Positions 54,821 to 64,000 of a stretch of DNA of 64,000 nucleotides are shown here, in pieces. The notes beneath the pieces are model-generated. The model made no database searches, had not been told where the DNA came from, and worked only from the letters and a program-made list of their open reading frames with translations. Every line of letters starts with the position of its first letter. Position 1 is the stretch's first letter. A program made the position numbers and the translations under genes. The stretch comes from Calonectria ilicicola (taxonomy: Eukaryota > Ascomycota > Sordariomycetes > Hypocreales > Nectriaceae): the NCBI GenBank assembly GCA_020809705.1, contig CP085826.1, positions 3,782,001 through 3,846,000 on the forward strand. The letters are read 5' to 3'.

Positions 54821-55678
54821 TTGTTTAATTCATAGCGGTTGCTCTTATAGCATCATGTAGACCGCTGATAATGTAAATGAATGGAGAAGGGGGCGCGCAT
54901 GGGAAAGGGAAGATGGCTCAGCCATCAACGTAGTTTATCCAATATACCCAAATGAAAATAATATATTTGTCTTCTTGGTGGCAAACTTATACCATGTTCC
55001 AGTCTTAAATTCACTGTGACTAGTATACACACCAGAATGCTCTGGTGTTTGAAGTATTTTTAATGCTCAATTTTGGATATGGATATGGGGCTGGCCAGCC
55101 GCAACGGTCTTTCGGTACCTTTCAAATGATTCTGGCATTGCAAATCGATAGAATTCTGTACTACGTAGACTCTATTATCCCACATTACTCCCAGCCAAGG
55201 TACAGATAGACCTTTTGGCGCAACATATATGGCCCATCTCCTCGTTTTTCGCATCACAGATTCTTGCATGTTTACAATCTCAGTCGGAATTCAGAGCAGC
55301 AAAGTTACCTTGAAAAAGCAAGAATTGGGAGTGTTACGTCTGCTTTGCCAAGTCGTCTTTGTGTGCGTGTGCGTGCATGTTTTAAATCTCCAAAAACAGA
55401 ATCATTAGGATGAGGAAACAAAATGTATATTGCAATCTGTAAAGAATGAATGTCGATCATAAAAGACAACATAATATAGACAGGTGAAGAGAAGTCAAAC
55501 TAGAATCGAGAAGAAAAAAAGAAAAAGGAAACATGTATATGAATTTCGCAATGAACCATCTCCCTTTCCCCCCTTTCTTTGTATGAATGCGTCCACATGT
55601 TTCCCTCCGCCCCCTGGTCTTGCTCCGGACCCGAATATCCCAGCGCTTGGCGACCAGGAGGGCGACTCAACGACTGCT
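54821..55678. other. convergent spacer with relic repeat
   Basis: Lies between the 3' ends of the transporter (+) and cellulase (-) genes. It contains the second copy of the degenerate repeat (55155-55225). No intact gene is seen. Confidence 0.55.
55155..55225. repeat. degenerate dispersed repeat, copy B
   Basis: Partner of the segment at 3524-3594: 71 bases aligned without gaps, 51 identical, and 18 of the 20 differences transitions. On the minus strand it sits inside a 69-codon open frame (55060-55269), with the peptide RRWAIYVAPKGLSVPWLGV. This copy looks less decayed than copy A, which has a stop in the equivalent position. Confidence 0.65.
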
Positions 55679-57333
55679 TTACTGGCACTGGGAGTAGTAG
55701 TCGTTGACCTTGATACAGGTGGTTCCCGACACGCAGGTGGTGCTGCCGGAATAGTTGAGGCCGCCACACTGGCCCCATTGGGGAACGGTGGTGCCGGTGC
55801 CGGGGTCGGTTGGGTTGGTAGGGTCGGTGGAGCTGCCGTCCTGGTTGAAGGTGGTGCCGATGGGACCAAACTTGATGTTGGAGAAGGAAACGGAAGAGTT
55901 GGGGACGGTGGACTCGAGCGTGCTGGGGACACCAGAGTCGGTCGGGCAGGGGCCTCGCTCGGAGCCGGCCTTGGTGGAGTTTTCGGGGTATGTAGAGTCG
56001 AGCCAGAGCATGTGAGCGTAGTGCTGTGAAGAGGGACAGTCAGTTTCATGTTTCAAGGAAAAATCGGGGGGACTTGGGACTTGGACTTACATCGTGCCAC
56101 AAGCTCATGACGAGAACCATGGGTGAGGCAACGGCGCCGCTCATCTGGCTGAGACCGCCGTGGGTGGCAAAGGAGTTGGTGTCGCCAAAGGCAGACTTCT
56201 GAGCAGAGCAGTACTGGGAGGTGATGGAGTTTCCGGTGACACCAGAAATGGTCGACTCAGAGTTGGGGATGACCTTTCCGTTCTGGACGTAGAAGCGCTT
56301 GATCTCAGACAGGGAGCCGCTGCTGCCCTTGATGAACTGCGTGACGACAGTCACCTTCTGGCTGGTGTCCACGGTGTATCCAGAGCCGGGACCGTAGAAG
56401 GTCTCGTTGCCCTGGCGGTAAGAGTTGAAATCGCATCCATCGGGATCGCAGTCACCAGCGTAGCGAGTGGTCGAGTAAGTACCTCCGCAAGCGTTTCCGG
56501 TGCAAGAGTGCTGGGCGTTGTTGTCGCAAGGGTGAGGGGTGTAGGCAGTGGCCTTCTTGTTGGCCTCCCAGATATCCATCTCGGCGCAGCAGGTTCCCAG
56601 GTTACCAACGCCCGCGTTGATGTCGTCCTCTGAAGGCACCCAGCCCTCAACGTTGGCCTATTTTTTGTGTTAGTTGGCCTGTATAAGACGGCTTGTATCT
56701 GAGTAAACTTACCGCTCCGTTGATGAACTTGACATCACGGGGGCACTGGCTGTCGCAGTAGCCAGTTCCGTACTTGGCGCCAGCCTTGTTTCCAGAGTAC
56801 TTGCTCTTGCCACCATCCTGGTCCATGGACACAAAGTAGAGCGCACCGTTGAGACCGCAGTCAATGCCCGAAACATCGACATCAAAGGTGAACTCGTTGC
56901 CCAAAAGGGTAAACATCTGGTAGGTGTCGTCATCCTGAAGGAGGTATAGACGGCTTCCAATGTTGGTGCTGTAGGGGCCCTTGGTCACGAACTTGAGGTT
57001 GAGCTGGTTACCGCTGGTAGTCACACCATATGTGCCCGCGTAGTCAGCACCATCCAAGCAGCACTTTTCAGCGCAGACCTGGTTGCTGGTGCAGATGGAT
57101 GTGTCCCACTCGTTTCCTGTGTAGCAGTTGGTGCTACCGCTAGTTGTGTGAGTCCATCGCCAATTGGCATCAACCACAACGGAGCCGGAGACACTGGTGC
57201 AACCGCTGGTTGTGCATTTAGACCAAGTTAGTTTTGGGTGAGTCTCGGTGGTCAAGGTACAAGTCTGTTGGGCCTTGGCTGCGGCAATCAAGGCCGAGAT
57301 GGTGGCGAGTGTCTTGAACATTTTTGTATACAA
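55679..57333 (-). CDS. cel7: cellobiohydrolase, GH7 (Cel7) with CBM1
   Basis: Predicted 510-residue secreted cellulase of glycoside hydrolase family 7, releasing cellobiose from cellulose chain ends with retention of configuration. Exons on the minus strand are 57333-56713, 56657-56091 and 56023-55679, all in phase. A signal peptide (about residues 1-21, ending AAAKA) precedes mature QQTC. Landmarks are [39 protein letters not shown] and the active-site motif [11 protein letters not shown], with Glu233 (nucleophile), Asp235 and Glu238 (acid/base). [18 protein letters not shown] matches the conserved substrate-tunnel region of Cel7 enzymes. A short Thr/Pro/Gly linker (about 25 residues) leads to a C-terminal CBM1 ([15 protein letters not shown] to the end). 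The long loops favour a cellobiohydrolase over an endoglucanase. A second in-frame Met (57321) is an alternative start. Confidence 0.95.
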
Positions 57334-57426
57334 CTCTAGTTGCTTTTTGTGTTGTGAATGAAGCGTGGAGGTGATTGCTGATGATGGAGGAGATTCAAGA
57401 AAAAAAACCCAGAGGCGTGCAGGAGT

Positions 57427-57433
57427 TTATATA
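57427..57433 (-). promoter_or_regulatory. TATA box of Cel7 gene
   Basis: On the minus strand this reads TATATAA, about 95 bp before the cellulase ATG at 57333. Confidence 0.65.
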
Positions 57434-57566
57434 TTTCTCCCTCGACTGGTTTTATGCGATGCGGTGATACAGTTGGAAATATCCAAGGCATTCCAGGAAC
57501 TTTCTGATCTCCACAACGTTCAACTATCTCAACTCTGCCCGGACAACTATGGTTGAAGAGCCTTTG

Positions 57567-57580
57567 CTCCACTTGTGGAG
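57567..57580. promoter_or_regulatory. palindromic CreA/Cre1-type double site
   Basis: CTCCAC at 57567-57572 and GTGGAG at 57575-57580 form an inverted pair with a 2-bp spacer, about 235 bp upstream of the cellulase ATG. Each half matches the SYGGRG consensus bound by the carbon catabolite repressor CreA/Cre1. Two further single matches lie upstream: CTCCAC at 57731-57736 and GCGGGG near 57670. Confidence 0.55.
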
Positions 57581-58428
57581 GCTATGTTCGGGTTACGGCC
57601 CGGCTCTTCCTCCCCAAGGACGGCATAAAGCTTCCTCTATTCGACAAGGACCGCACATTTCTAGCCGCGGGGCGGGCTGAAGGCATGAGCACGGGCATGG
57701 GCATGCCGTCAACTGTGGTGAGGGACCCGCCTCCACAAGTTGCCGGGAGGGTGCTGAAATGGCCACCATCGTATTCTTCCGCGTGGCAAGGGATATCGGG
57801 TCGTGGCACCCGTGCGTATATTGGCCACACCTTGAAGCCCGCAGTCAAAATTGAGTGCATGATGATTGCAATGATCGACTGTTGCGGGAGCACGTGTGAC
57901 ATGGTTCTCCAGACACTGAATCTTATCCTGTCTTCTCATTGGAGGGCTTTTTCTTTAGTACGCGGAGACCGGCGTCGCTTATGTGAAGCTTTGCGGGCCG
58001 GAGACTCGACATCTAAGCAAATAATCGCCGGGCCGTGGCGGTTCAAAGCTCCGAGCTACCATGGAACAGATGTCTGCCAAGTCTCGAAGAATAGACACGC
58101 TGTTGTCAATCCTCCGATTTCCTGTTAGGCCCCAACTGTTTCCCTGGCATTGGACGCCACAATAAAATTAAAGTACATGTTTTGAAACTTGTATTTTGCC
58201 GGCAACTATAGGCCTTGAGCCCACCTATAATGACTAAAGCGTTATGGAAAGCAGAGGTCTATAGAATGCCATGTACACGACCCGCTGCTTGACCATCATC
58301 TCTCACACCCATACCGGTGTGGAGTGTGCAACCTTGGCTCATATAGATCGGCCCATCAAGAAATCGTTACCGAATTCACCACACCATCTTGAGTAAATTT
58401 TCAGGTACCATACGTCAGACATGGCTCT

Positions 58429-59238
58429 CTAGCCTTGATGGGATAGGATAATGCACCCGAGCATCCTACTGTCACATCTCTGATCGGCCGAATGGAGCCC
58501 GAGCACTTCCGAAAGCTGAGCTCGGCTCACAAAAAGTGTGACATTAGAATGCGGACATCTTTTCGGAAGCTGATGGTCAAGTTCCTCTTGCGGGTTGTGA
58601 CCTAACACATGCCGTTTCGCTGTGTTCAAGACCAACATGGCAGTAGACCAGTGCCATTCCCAGCAAAATCTTTGCCGTTTTATATGTTTTAGATGCTCTA
58701 GATATGGATGGATAAAAATGCCGGTTTCGAATTGGTGTTTTCCACCTGATAGTCCAAGCAATGGACAGTGAACCATTTTAGAGAGAGCCAAATAAACCCT
58801 CTTCACTCTCCACACTCGCAAATAATTCTCCAAACAATAATCTAAGACCAAATCTTCAGAGTTTCGGCACTTCGGGAATCTGTCCGTGGAGGTCCCATTG
58901 GAAAGAAGTGCCCAAGGAGGGAATCCGTGCGCCTTCATGCTGTTGACAGGTCCCACGGTAGCTGTGCTGCCCAGGTCCAAAGTTGGGCTCGCATCCTCCA
59001 AGTCCTCGGCGCAAAATGCGGTTTTCAGATCCGTCGGAATCTCGCGACGACTTCCAGGATCGGATAGCTTCTTTAGTTTAGATCCTACACTTGACCGGAC
59101 GCTACCCACCTTACCCCTGACAACTTTTGGTGGACACTGCTTGGCAGTTGGTAGATGAGGTAGAGTTGCGCTGAAATGATTTCCGATGGAGGCCGCAATA
59201 CTGGAGCCCATCGTCACATTATCAACGGGAATGCACAT
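58429..59238 (-). CDS. doubtful hypothetical ORF, 269 codons
   Basis: An uninterrupted frame of 269 codons in an otherwise stop-rich stretch. The N-terminal half (from the Met at 59211) has natural composition: a Lys/Arg/Ser-rich part, then an acidic EDLEDASPTLDLG. The C-terminal half is unusually rich in His, Cys, Trp and Arg. No signal peptide, membrane helix or known domain is seen. It could be a lineage-specific gene, the 5' exon of one, or chance. Confidence 0.25.
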   Translation of the reverse strand: MCIPVDNVTMGSSIAASIGNHFSATLPHLPTAKQCPPKVVRGKVGSVRSSVGSKLKKLSDPGSRREIPTDLKTAFCAEDLEDASPTLDLGSTATVGPVNSMKAHGFPPWALLSNGTSTDRFPKCRNSEDLVLDYCLENYLRVWRVKRVYLALSKMVHCPLLGLSGGKHQFETGIFIHPYLEHLKHIKRQRFCWEWHWSTAMLVLNTAKRHVLGHNPQEELDHQLPKRCPHSNVTLFVSRAQLSEVLGLHSADQRCDSRMLGCIILSHQG

Positions 59239-60566
59239 GTGATATGCAATGCTTCAGGCGGAGCAACCCAAAGCAGGAACCAGGTGATGAACCCCCCCTA
59301 AGCACCCTTTTGGTTGCTCTTTGGGCATGAACAACACAACCTAGGTTGCTTCTCAATTCTGGCTGATTGCCCATACCGAAACCGCGGATGTATATCCAAG
59401 AGTAAAACACTTTGTCAGGGCATTGAGCCCATTCATAGCAGCGATGAGTGACAGTTTGGAGCTTCGGCCTTGACCAAGCTTTGTTACCAAATGTGAGAGC
59501 GACCGCCGAGGCGAATCAAAAGAGCCTGAATACATACCCTGGGAAAGGGTTGCAAGGCGGCCAATAATTCACAGGTGCAGTTGCATTTCGAGCCAAAGAG
59601 GGCATGGCTCGGCTCGAACCGTACAACAGCCCTTTGCTGCGCTTGGTACTCTAAAAAGGGCCTCATACCCACTTGTAGGAGTCATCGTGAACATCAGCGT
59701 GATGTGACAAATGCCTTGATAATGCGGGGTGCATCATAACAGTCACCAGACCAGACGTGGAAGGGAAGCCTCCGAGATGTCCTAATGCGGGCTGCGGGCG
59801 TCTAAGTGGTCCGATGGCCAAGAACCTGGTGCACGGGGTATAATGCTGATTTAGGCCCCTCGAATTCGGAAGCTGTAGGTGAATACTACTGCACAGCTTG
59901 GGGGGGGTGTGGGGATGCGAGACAACATATGTTGTTCGTTGGTTGATGATGCAAGTCGCATCGTGAAGACCTTGGGTCGATGCAACCACGTGATCATCTT
60001 CTACGTGTGTTTCCCCTGAATATGTCAGGTACCGACCTCAATGCCTCAATGCACATACTACCGTCCATCGAGACTATGCACAGAGCAGGCCCGAGGATCC
60101 GATTGAATATTATGGCGTGGTCCGCTCCACCAATCATGGGATTGAATGAACTGCTTAGCATGCCACTCGCCTGGTTCAAACCAAACCAGGCCGCATAAGC
60201 TTCATATACTCTACACAAGATAGTCTACAACCCCCCTCCAAGTTCCTCCCCATTGAGAATTACCAACATCAAAAACCATCCACTGAGGAATTCCGACCAT
60301 CCGAGACGCCAAAATACATCCCTGCCAAATATCCACCACCCCAAGCTTTTGCTCGCAAAATAGACTCCAAAACATGGCTAACACGCGGTGCCGCTGCGCT
60401 GTCTTTGCGAGGGTGAGAATCGAACTAGCTAGCTTCTTTGACGAAGTCGGGCCATCTGCCGGTCTTGTTGGGATAGACCCTTACCCTAACAATAAAATTG
60501 GGGGGGCACATGCTACTAGATTTCTTGAAATGATAACTTCTGTTAGCCGAGCTCGCCAGTGGGCTC
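59239..60566. other. intergenic region, no gene recognised
   Basis: About 1.3 kb holding only short random-looking frames. A G-run (59899-59905) lies near a run of C on the other strand at 60225. A tRNA-like string near 60411 was checked and rejected. Confidence 0.5.
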
Positions 60567-62377
60567 CTAGACCGCACGAATGTCTAGTAGATGTAGATTC
60601 TTGGTCTGGCGGGGAAGCCGTTGGTCGCGCTCGTAGAGGTATCCACAATTGGCGCAGAGAGTCTAGCAAGCTTGTTAGCAACAATCGCAATGGCTCCTAA
60701 ACTCGAAAATCTTACTCTTGGGCCAGCTGGGCCATCTCGCACAGCCCACACATTTGTTCCCCAGATTCGGCAGTGCCAACATCTCCATTGAAGTCGTTCC
60801 TGGTCAGTTAGGGCACCGCCTCCTCCATATCCACCAACATCAGGAGTGCCACGACCTCCAGGAGTTCCGCCCCGTCCTAGAGGACTCAAGCTTCGGAAGC
60901 GTCGCTTCTTCTTGGAGCGTTCGCCCCTTCCCATTCTCTCCTCTTCAACTTCAACAGCACCAAATGGCGTACCGCCTAGCATGCCCGTTGTTGAACTGAA
61001 TCGCGCAGTCTCACGACGTAATCGGCGGACTTGGCGCTCGCGGTCGCCTTCTCGTTTCTCAATCTCCTCCTTGCTCAGAATCTCAACCTTAGGTTCCCAA
61101 TCATCAGCGAGCTGATCCGGATCATATCTCCACCCAGCCTCTTGGCCAAGTGCAGCATCATTCGGCAGTTCTTGCTGCAAGCCGCCCCATCCAGCAACAA
61201 GTCCACCTGCCTCGCAAGCTTCTTTTTTGAGACGCAGGACAGCCTCATATATGGCATGGGTCATGGCTGGAATCCATTCGCCAGTCAACCCAAGATCGGC
61301 GCAAGTGACCTTCGCAAAGGCCTCGGCTGTGCCTGGGGGGTGCAATAGGGACCACTCAAATTTGTCCGTGTAAAGCATAGAGGCCAAATTGAGGTTGAGG
61401 TTGATAATGCAGCGATAAGTGTCGTCGGGATTATAATCGTCCGAGTCGGGGAGAATTGGCGTGGCTTCGGCAGTGACATCTGGACCTTGCGTTTGTGACG
61501 GTGTACCAACTCCCCCAGTCTGCGCAGGAGTATCAGGTCTCGAGGAGCCCCGTACACCAGAGGCGGGAGATTCATCGCGAGACTTGGTGACTAGGCTCGG
61601 TTTGGGGGTGCCACTGCTAGTCGCGTTCCCGCCAGCAGCGACAGGCTGCTGACTTGTTGTTGGTGGCTGCTCGTTGTGGAAGAGCGGGTGAAGAGCAACA
61701 CCGGCATATTCCTCGAGCTGCGTGCGGATTTGCTTGCTGATCTCGGCAACGACGGCTTGCCGGTTTGGAAGATCCAGGTCCTGAACCAGAGTCTGCGCAA
61801 ACTGATCTGTCGTAATGAGGGTTTCATGGAGATTCCAGCAAAAGATGTCGCGCAATTTGTATGGCACAGTCATCTCTTGGGGGCGATATTGGGGTAGTGA
61901 AATATCGACTGCGTTAGGATTTGGTGCTGGGAAGGGGGCAGGGGGGATGAAGGCCGGAATGTCCAAGTCGATTCGGATGGGTATCAGAGTCAGAGGCAGA
62001 TTCGCCTGAGCTGCATTTTGTTGGTCGCTTCTGACAGGGCGAGTCTTGCCCATCCAATCGCGCCAGATGCCCTGCACGTCGACGGGTTCTTTGGTGTCCT
62101 TGCCCGCTTTGTCCGCTAGATCTTGCCTGTTGGCTGAGTCTTCCTTGCGCAGGCTTCGCAAGCCCGTAGGCCGGCGACGGGTATCATCGCTATCGTCATC
62201 GAGATCATCGTAGCCATCTTCGGCGTAGTTGATGATGGTGGTTCCTCGTTTTGTCGTCCGCGAGATGGGGCCGGAGGGCGCGCTACTGGGGAGAACCGGG
62301 GTGAGGAGGGAGTTGTTGTAGCCACGCAATCGCGGCGCGTAAGTAGACAAAAATGCTTGGGGCTTTGATCGTTCCAT
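60567..62377 (-). CDS. SNF5/Sfh1 chromatin-remodelling subunit with GATA-like finger
   Basis: Predicted 585-residue core subunit of a SWI/SNF or RSC-type remodelling complex. Exons on the minus strand are 62377-60716 and 60662-60567; the intron begins GTAAGA and ends GCTAG with CTAAC upstream. The N-terminus (FLSTYAPRLRGYNNSLL, then acidic DDLDDDSDD) resembles Sfh1. Two SNF5 repeats are visible: about residues 150-235 (LIPIRIDLDI, RDIFCWNLHETLITTDQFAQTLVQDLDLP) and about 330-390 (CIINLNLNLASMLYTDKFEWSLLHP, FAKVTCADLGLTGEWIPAMTHAIYE). A basic, coiled segment follows. The C-terminus carries a GATA-like zinc finger split by the intron: WRCWHC, then GTNVWAVRDGPAGPR, then TLCANCGYLYERD. The finger plus SNF5 domain is the arrangement of filamentous-fungal homologues. 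Confidence 0.92.
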
Positions 62378-63312
62378 TGTGCGCTCTACAGGACCGTTGG
62401 GGTCATGTCATGCTGGGGGGAGGGAGCGACGCGGACGCGCAATGGGATGGCCTGGTCGTGGCCCTTGACCCAGACCCGCGAGTCGGAGCAGCTATGACAG
62501 AGGTGCAAAGAAAACGCAGCAATGGCGGCGATGGAGGCGACGGCGCTCGTTTGCGAAAAAAAAAAAGGACGTGGTGGTGGGGGGTCGGTGGTGATGATTT
62601 CGAGGGTCGATGGTGGTTCTTGATGGAGTCGCGACCTAGATGACCATTTTCTCAATCGCGTCGCTCTGCCACAAATTCAGCATTTGCTGGCGGCCGGGTG
62701 GCGGCACGAGCAAGGTGCTGTTTGTGTTATGTAAGCTAGCCAAGACTAGAGCTTGGATGGTTCGCTACCCTATAGTCATATAGTCACACCACATGGCTCG
62801 ATCGGTGAGGCCCCACCCACGCATCAAGCTGGCAAAGCCGTTACAGACAACTCCACACAAAGACAGTGCCAGAAACGTACTAACAGGATGTAGACAAGTG
62901 CAGTTGGTTAATTAAGCAAACAGGTTCAACGTCGATTCTAGCCACTCGAGGGAACATATTTGGCCAACTAGGGAGGAAAGACTAAACAATTTGCCCGGTC
63001 AGTCTTTGGAGAAATTTGAATTGATACTACATTCTGAGAAGGGCCACCCCCCAATGCCACCACACTATGGATTTTGGTTACTTGGAGGCTACTAACGAAC
63101 TGGGCCCATCATAAATAAAGCTTCGAACTTATCCCTGATCTACCTCTGAAATTCTAGCGCGGGATCTAGCCGTGCAAAACAAAACAAAAAAGGAAAGCAC
63201 AAGCTACCAATAAATGCTCTGCTTCCTAGTGGACGGGCCTTAAAAGGGTCTCCGCCCCAGACTCGTTCAATTAGTCGCTTGTTGCATGGCTCAGCAGTTT
63301 GGATAGTTCGAC
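62378..63312. other. intergenic region upstream of SNF5-type gene
   Basis: Non-coding spacer containing the SNF5-type promoter and the 3' region of the CAP gene. There is an A-run at 62558-62568. No gene recognised. Confidence 0.5.
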
Positions 63313-63859
63313 TTACATATTTCCTTCTGGGAAAAACCGACAGACGCTAAAAAACTTGCAGGGCTCCGTGACGCTGTATGCACGCGCACAGCCAATGTGT
63401 GTTGTGTCTGACCACATACACTGGGCTGGATGTTATTTAGTAAACGGTTCGCTACTCAAGACGGGCAGGCATCATACACCAATGTAGCCAATTCTCCTGA
63501 CCTGTTTGTATAGGCTGCCCAGTGTATTGGGACACCTCTGCTAGCCAGTCGCGCATTGAGGTAAAAAATGGGGTATCAATGGCGGCATCACACATATTTG
63601 CCTCGTGCTCGTAAATGTTTTCGCCCTGTTGGGGGCGCAACTGGGGAGGTGCATGGCTGAAAGGTTGGCTGCCGGAGGCCATCTGATTAGCCCAATACTG
63701 GGCAAAAGCGGCCAGGTCGGAGTTCCACACAAGAGGAGCGATTCCTTGGGCTTGGCGGACTTGGTTGACTAGATTTATAGCTTCTGGTAAATCATCTGCG
63801 TTAATGGAAGAAACTGCTGGGAGAATGGCGATGACGCCAAGAATTCGACTCAGTCGCAT
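63313..63859 (-). CDS. secreted CAP/PR-1-like protein
   Basis: Predicted 164-residue secreted protein of the CAP superfamily (PR-1, SCP, Pry). Exons on the minus strand are 63859-63478 and 63425-63313, joined through a GTATGA donor and CCAG acceptor to read ENWLHWSQCMWSDTTHIGCARAY. A signal peptide (about residues 1-21, MRLSRILGVIAIL to SSINA) is followed by the CAP fold: INLVNQVRQAQGIAPLVWNSDLAAFAQYWA, SHAPPQLRPQQGENIY, and the CAP signature above. It ends with VCRFFPEGNM, shorter than many relatives. The histidines and glutamates of the CAP cavity are partly recognisable (His in FSHAP, Glu in GENIY, Glu in QEN, His in THIG). Fungal members bind sterols or act in host interaction; the role here is open. 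Confidence 0.85.
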
Positions 63860-64000
63860 AGGGAATGGTAAAGAAGTGTATTGGATGCTGTGGAGGTTTT
63901 TGCTAGGTGAAGAACTAGGGGATAGTAGACAAAGACAAGAAGTAGTCAATTGAAGGTGACGGGACTACTTTTATGTATAGAAAAAAAAGATGGAGAGAAG

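Larger units (their letters stand above)
57334..58428. promoter_or_regulatory. upstream region of Cel7 gene
   Basis: Non-coding region carrying the cellulase promoter. Besides the TATA box and Cre1-type sites, an ATTGG (a CCAAT box on the other strand) occurs near 57938. A 191-codon frame at 57553-58128 (+) crosses these sites and has no recognisable domain, so it was not called. Confidence 0.5.

Noticed and set aside
55484..56029. 181-codon ORF antisense to the last Cel7 exon
   Set aside because: Gly/Val-rich shadow of the linker and CBM1 codons.
57553..58128. 191-codon plus-strand ORF upstream of Cel7
   Set aside because: No recognisable domain and it overlaps the putative promoter elements; considered chance.
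60405..60450. tRNA-like T-arm string (minus strand TTCGATTC)
   Set aside because: The bases flanking the loop do not pair into a 5-bp T stem and no acceptor or anticodon stem could be drawn.
60374..60700. 108-codon plus ORF overlapping the end of the SNF5-type gene
   Set aside because: It is antisense to the last exon and intron of that gene; the conserved GATA-like finger on the minus strand explains the region.

Overview
The window reads as a gene-rich stretch of a filamentous ascomycete genome, most likely Sordariomycetes and probably Hypocreales. The evidence is short introns (about 50-80 nt) with GTAAGT-like donors and CTAAC branch sites, long pyrimidine-rich leaders, Zn2Cys6 transcription factors, a HET-domain protein, a Trichoderma-like Cel7 cellulase with a CBM1, and a relic repeat carrying the mutation signature of repeat-induced point mutation (RIP). 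The species cannot be named from the sequence alone. No tRNA, rRNA, CRISPR array or intact transposon was seen.

Layout. 1-5.1 kb is AT-rich, stop-rich and gene-poor, with decayed repeat sequence. 5.1-5.7 kb (-) holds a DUF202 membrane protein. 9.4-12.8 kb (+) holds a large C2H2 zinc-finger protein. 16.4-18.6 kb (+) holds an Flc/TRP-like membrane protein. 19.0-20.2 kb (-) holds an RNA ligase of the DRB0094 type. 21.1-23.8 kb (-) holds a Vps9/Rab5-GEF with a CUE domain. 24.6-25.3 kb (+) holds a DUF4291 protein, and 25.8-27.6 kb (+) a HET protein. 28.0-28.4 kb (-) holds a small membrane protein with an ambiguous first exon. 30.2-31.1 kb (+) holds a GPI-anchored Cu-only superoxide dismutase. 34.0-35.7 kb (+) holds a MOCOS-like class V aminotransferase/sulfurase without a MOSC domain. 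36.8-39.1 kb (+) holds a conserved TPR-like fungal protein. 39.6-42.6 kb (-) and 46.4-48.7 kb (+) hold two divergent Zn2Cys6 transcription factors. 49.7-50.5 kb (+) holds an unknown 245-residue protein. 52.8-54.8 kb (+) holds a sugar-porter MFS transporter. 55.7-57.3 kb (-) holds the Cel7 cellobiohydrolase. 58.4-59.2 kb (-) holds a doubtful ORF. 60.6-62.4 kb (-) holds an SNF5/Sfh1 chromatin-remodelling subunit with a GATA-like finger. 63.3-63.9 kb (-) holds a secreted CAP/PR-1-like protein.

Most genes are housekeeping or regulatory and do not form one pathway. The clearest functional neighbourhood is the convergent sugar transporter and secreted Cel7 cellulase. The cellulase has a TATA box and a palindromic CreA/Cre1-type site upstream, which suggests carbon-catabolite control. 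Exon structures were worked out by hand from splice motifs, reading phase and family conservation; each multi-exon model below closes in frame.
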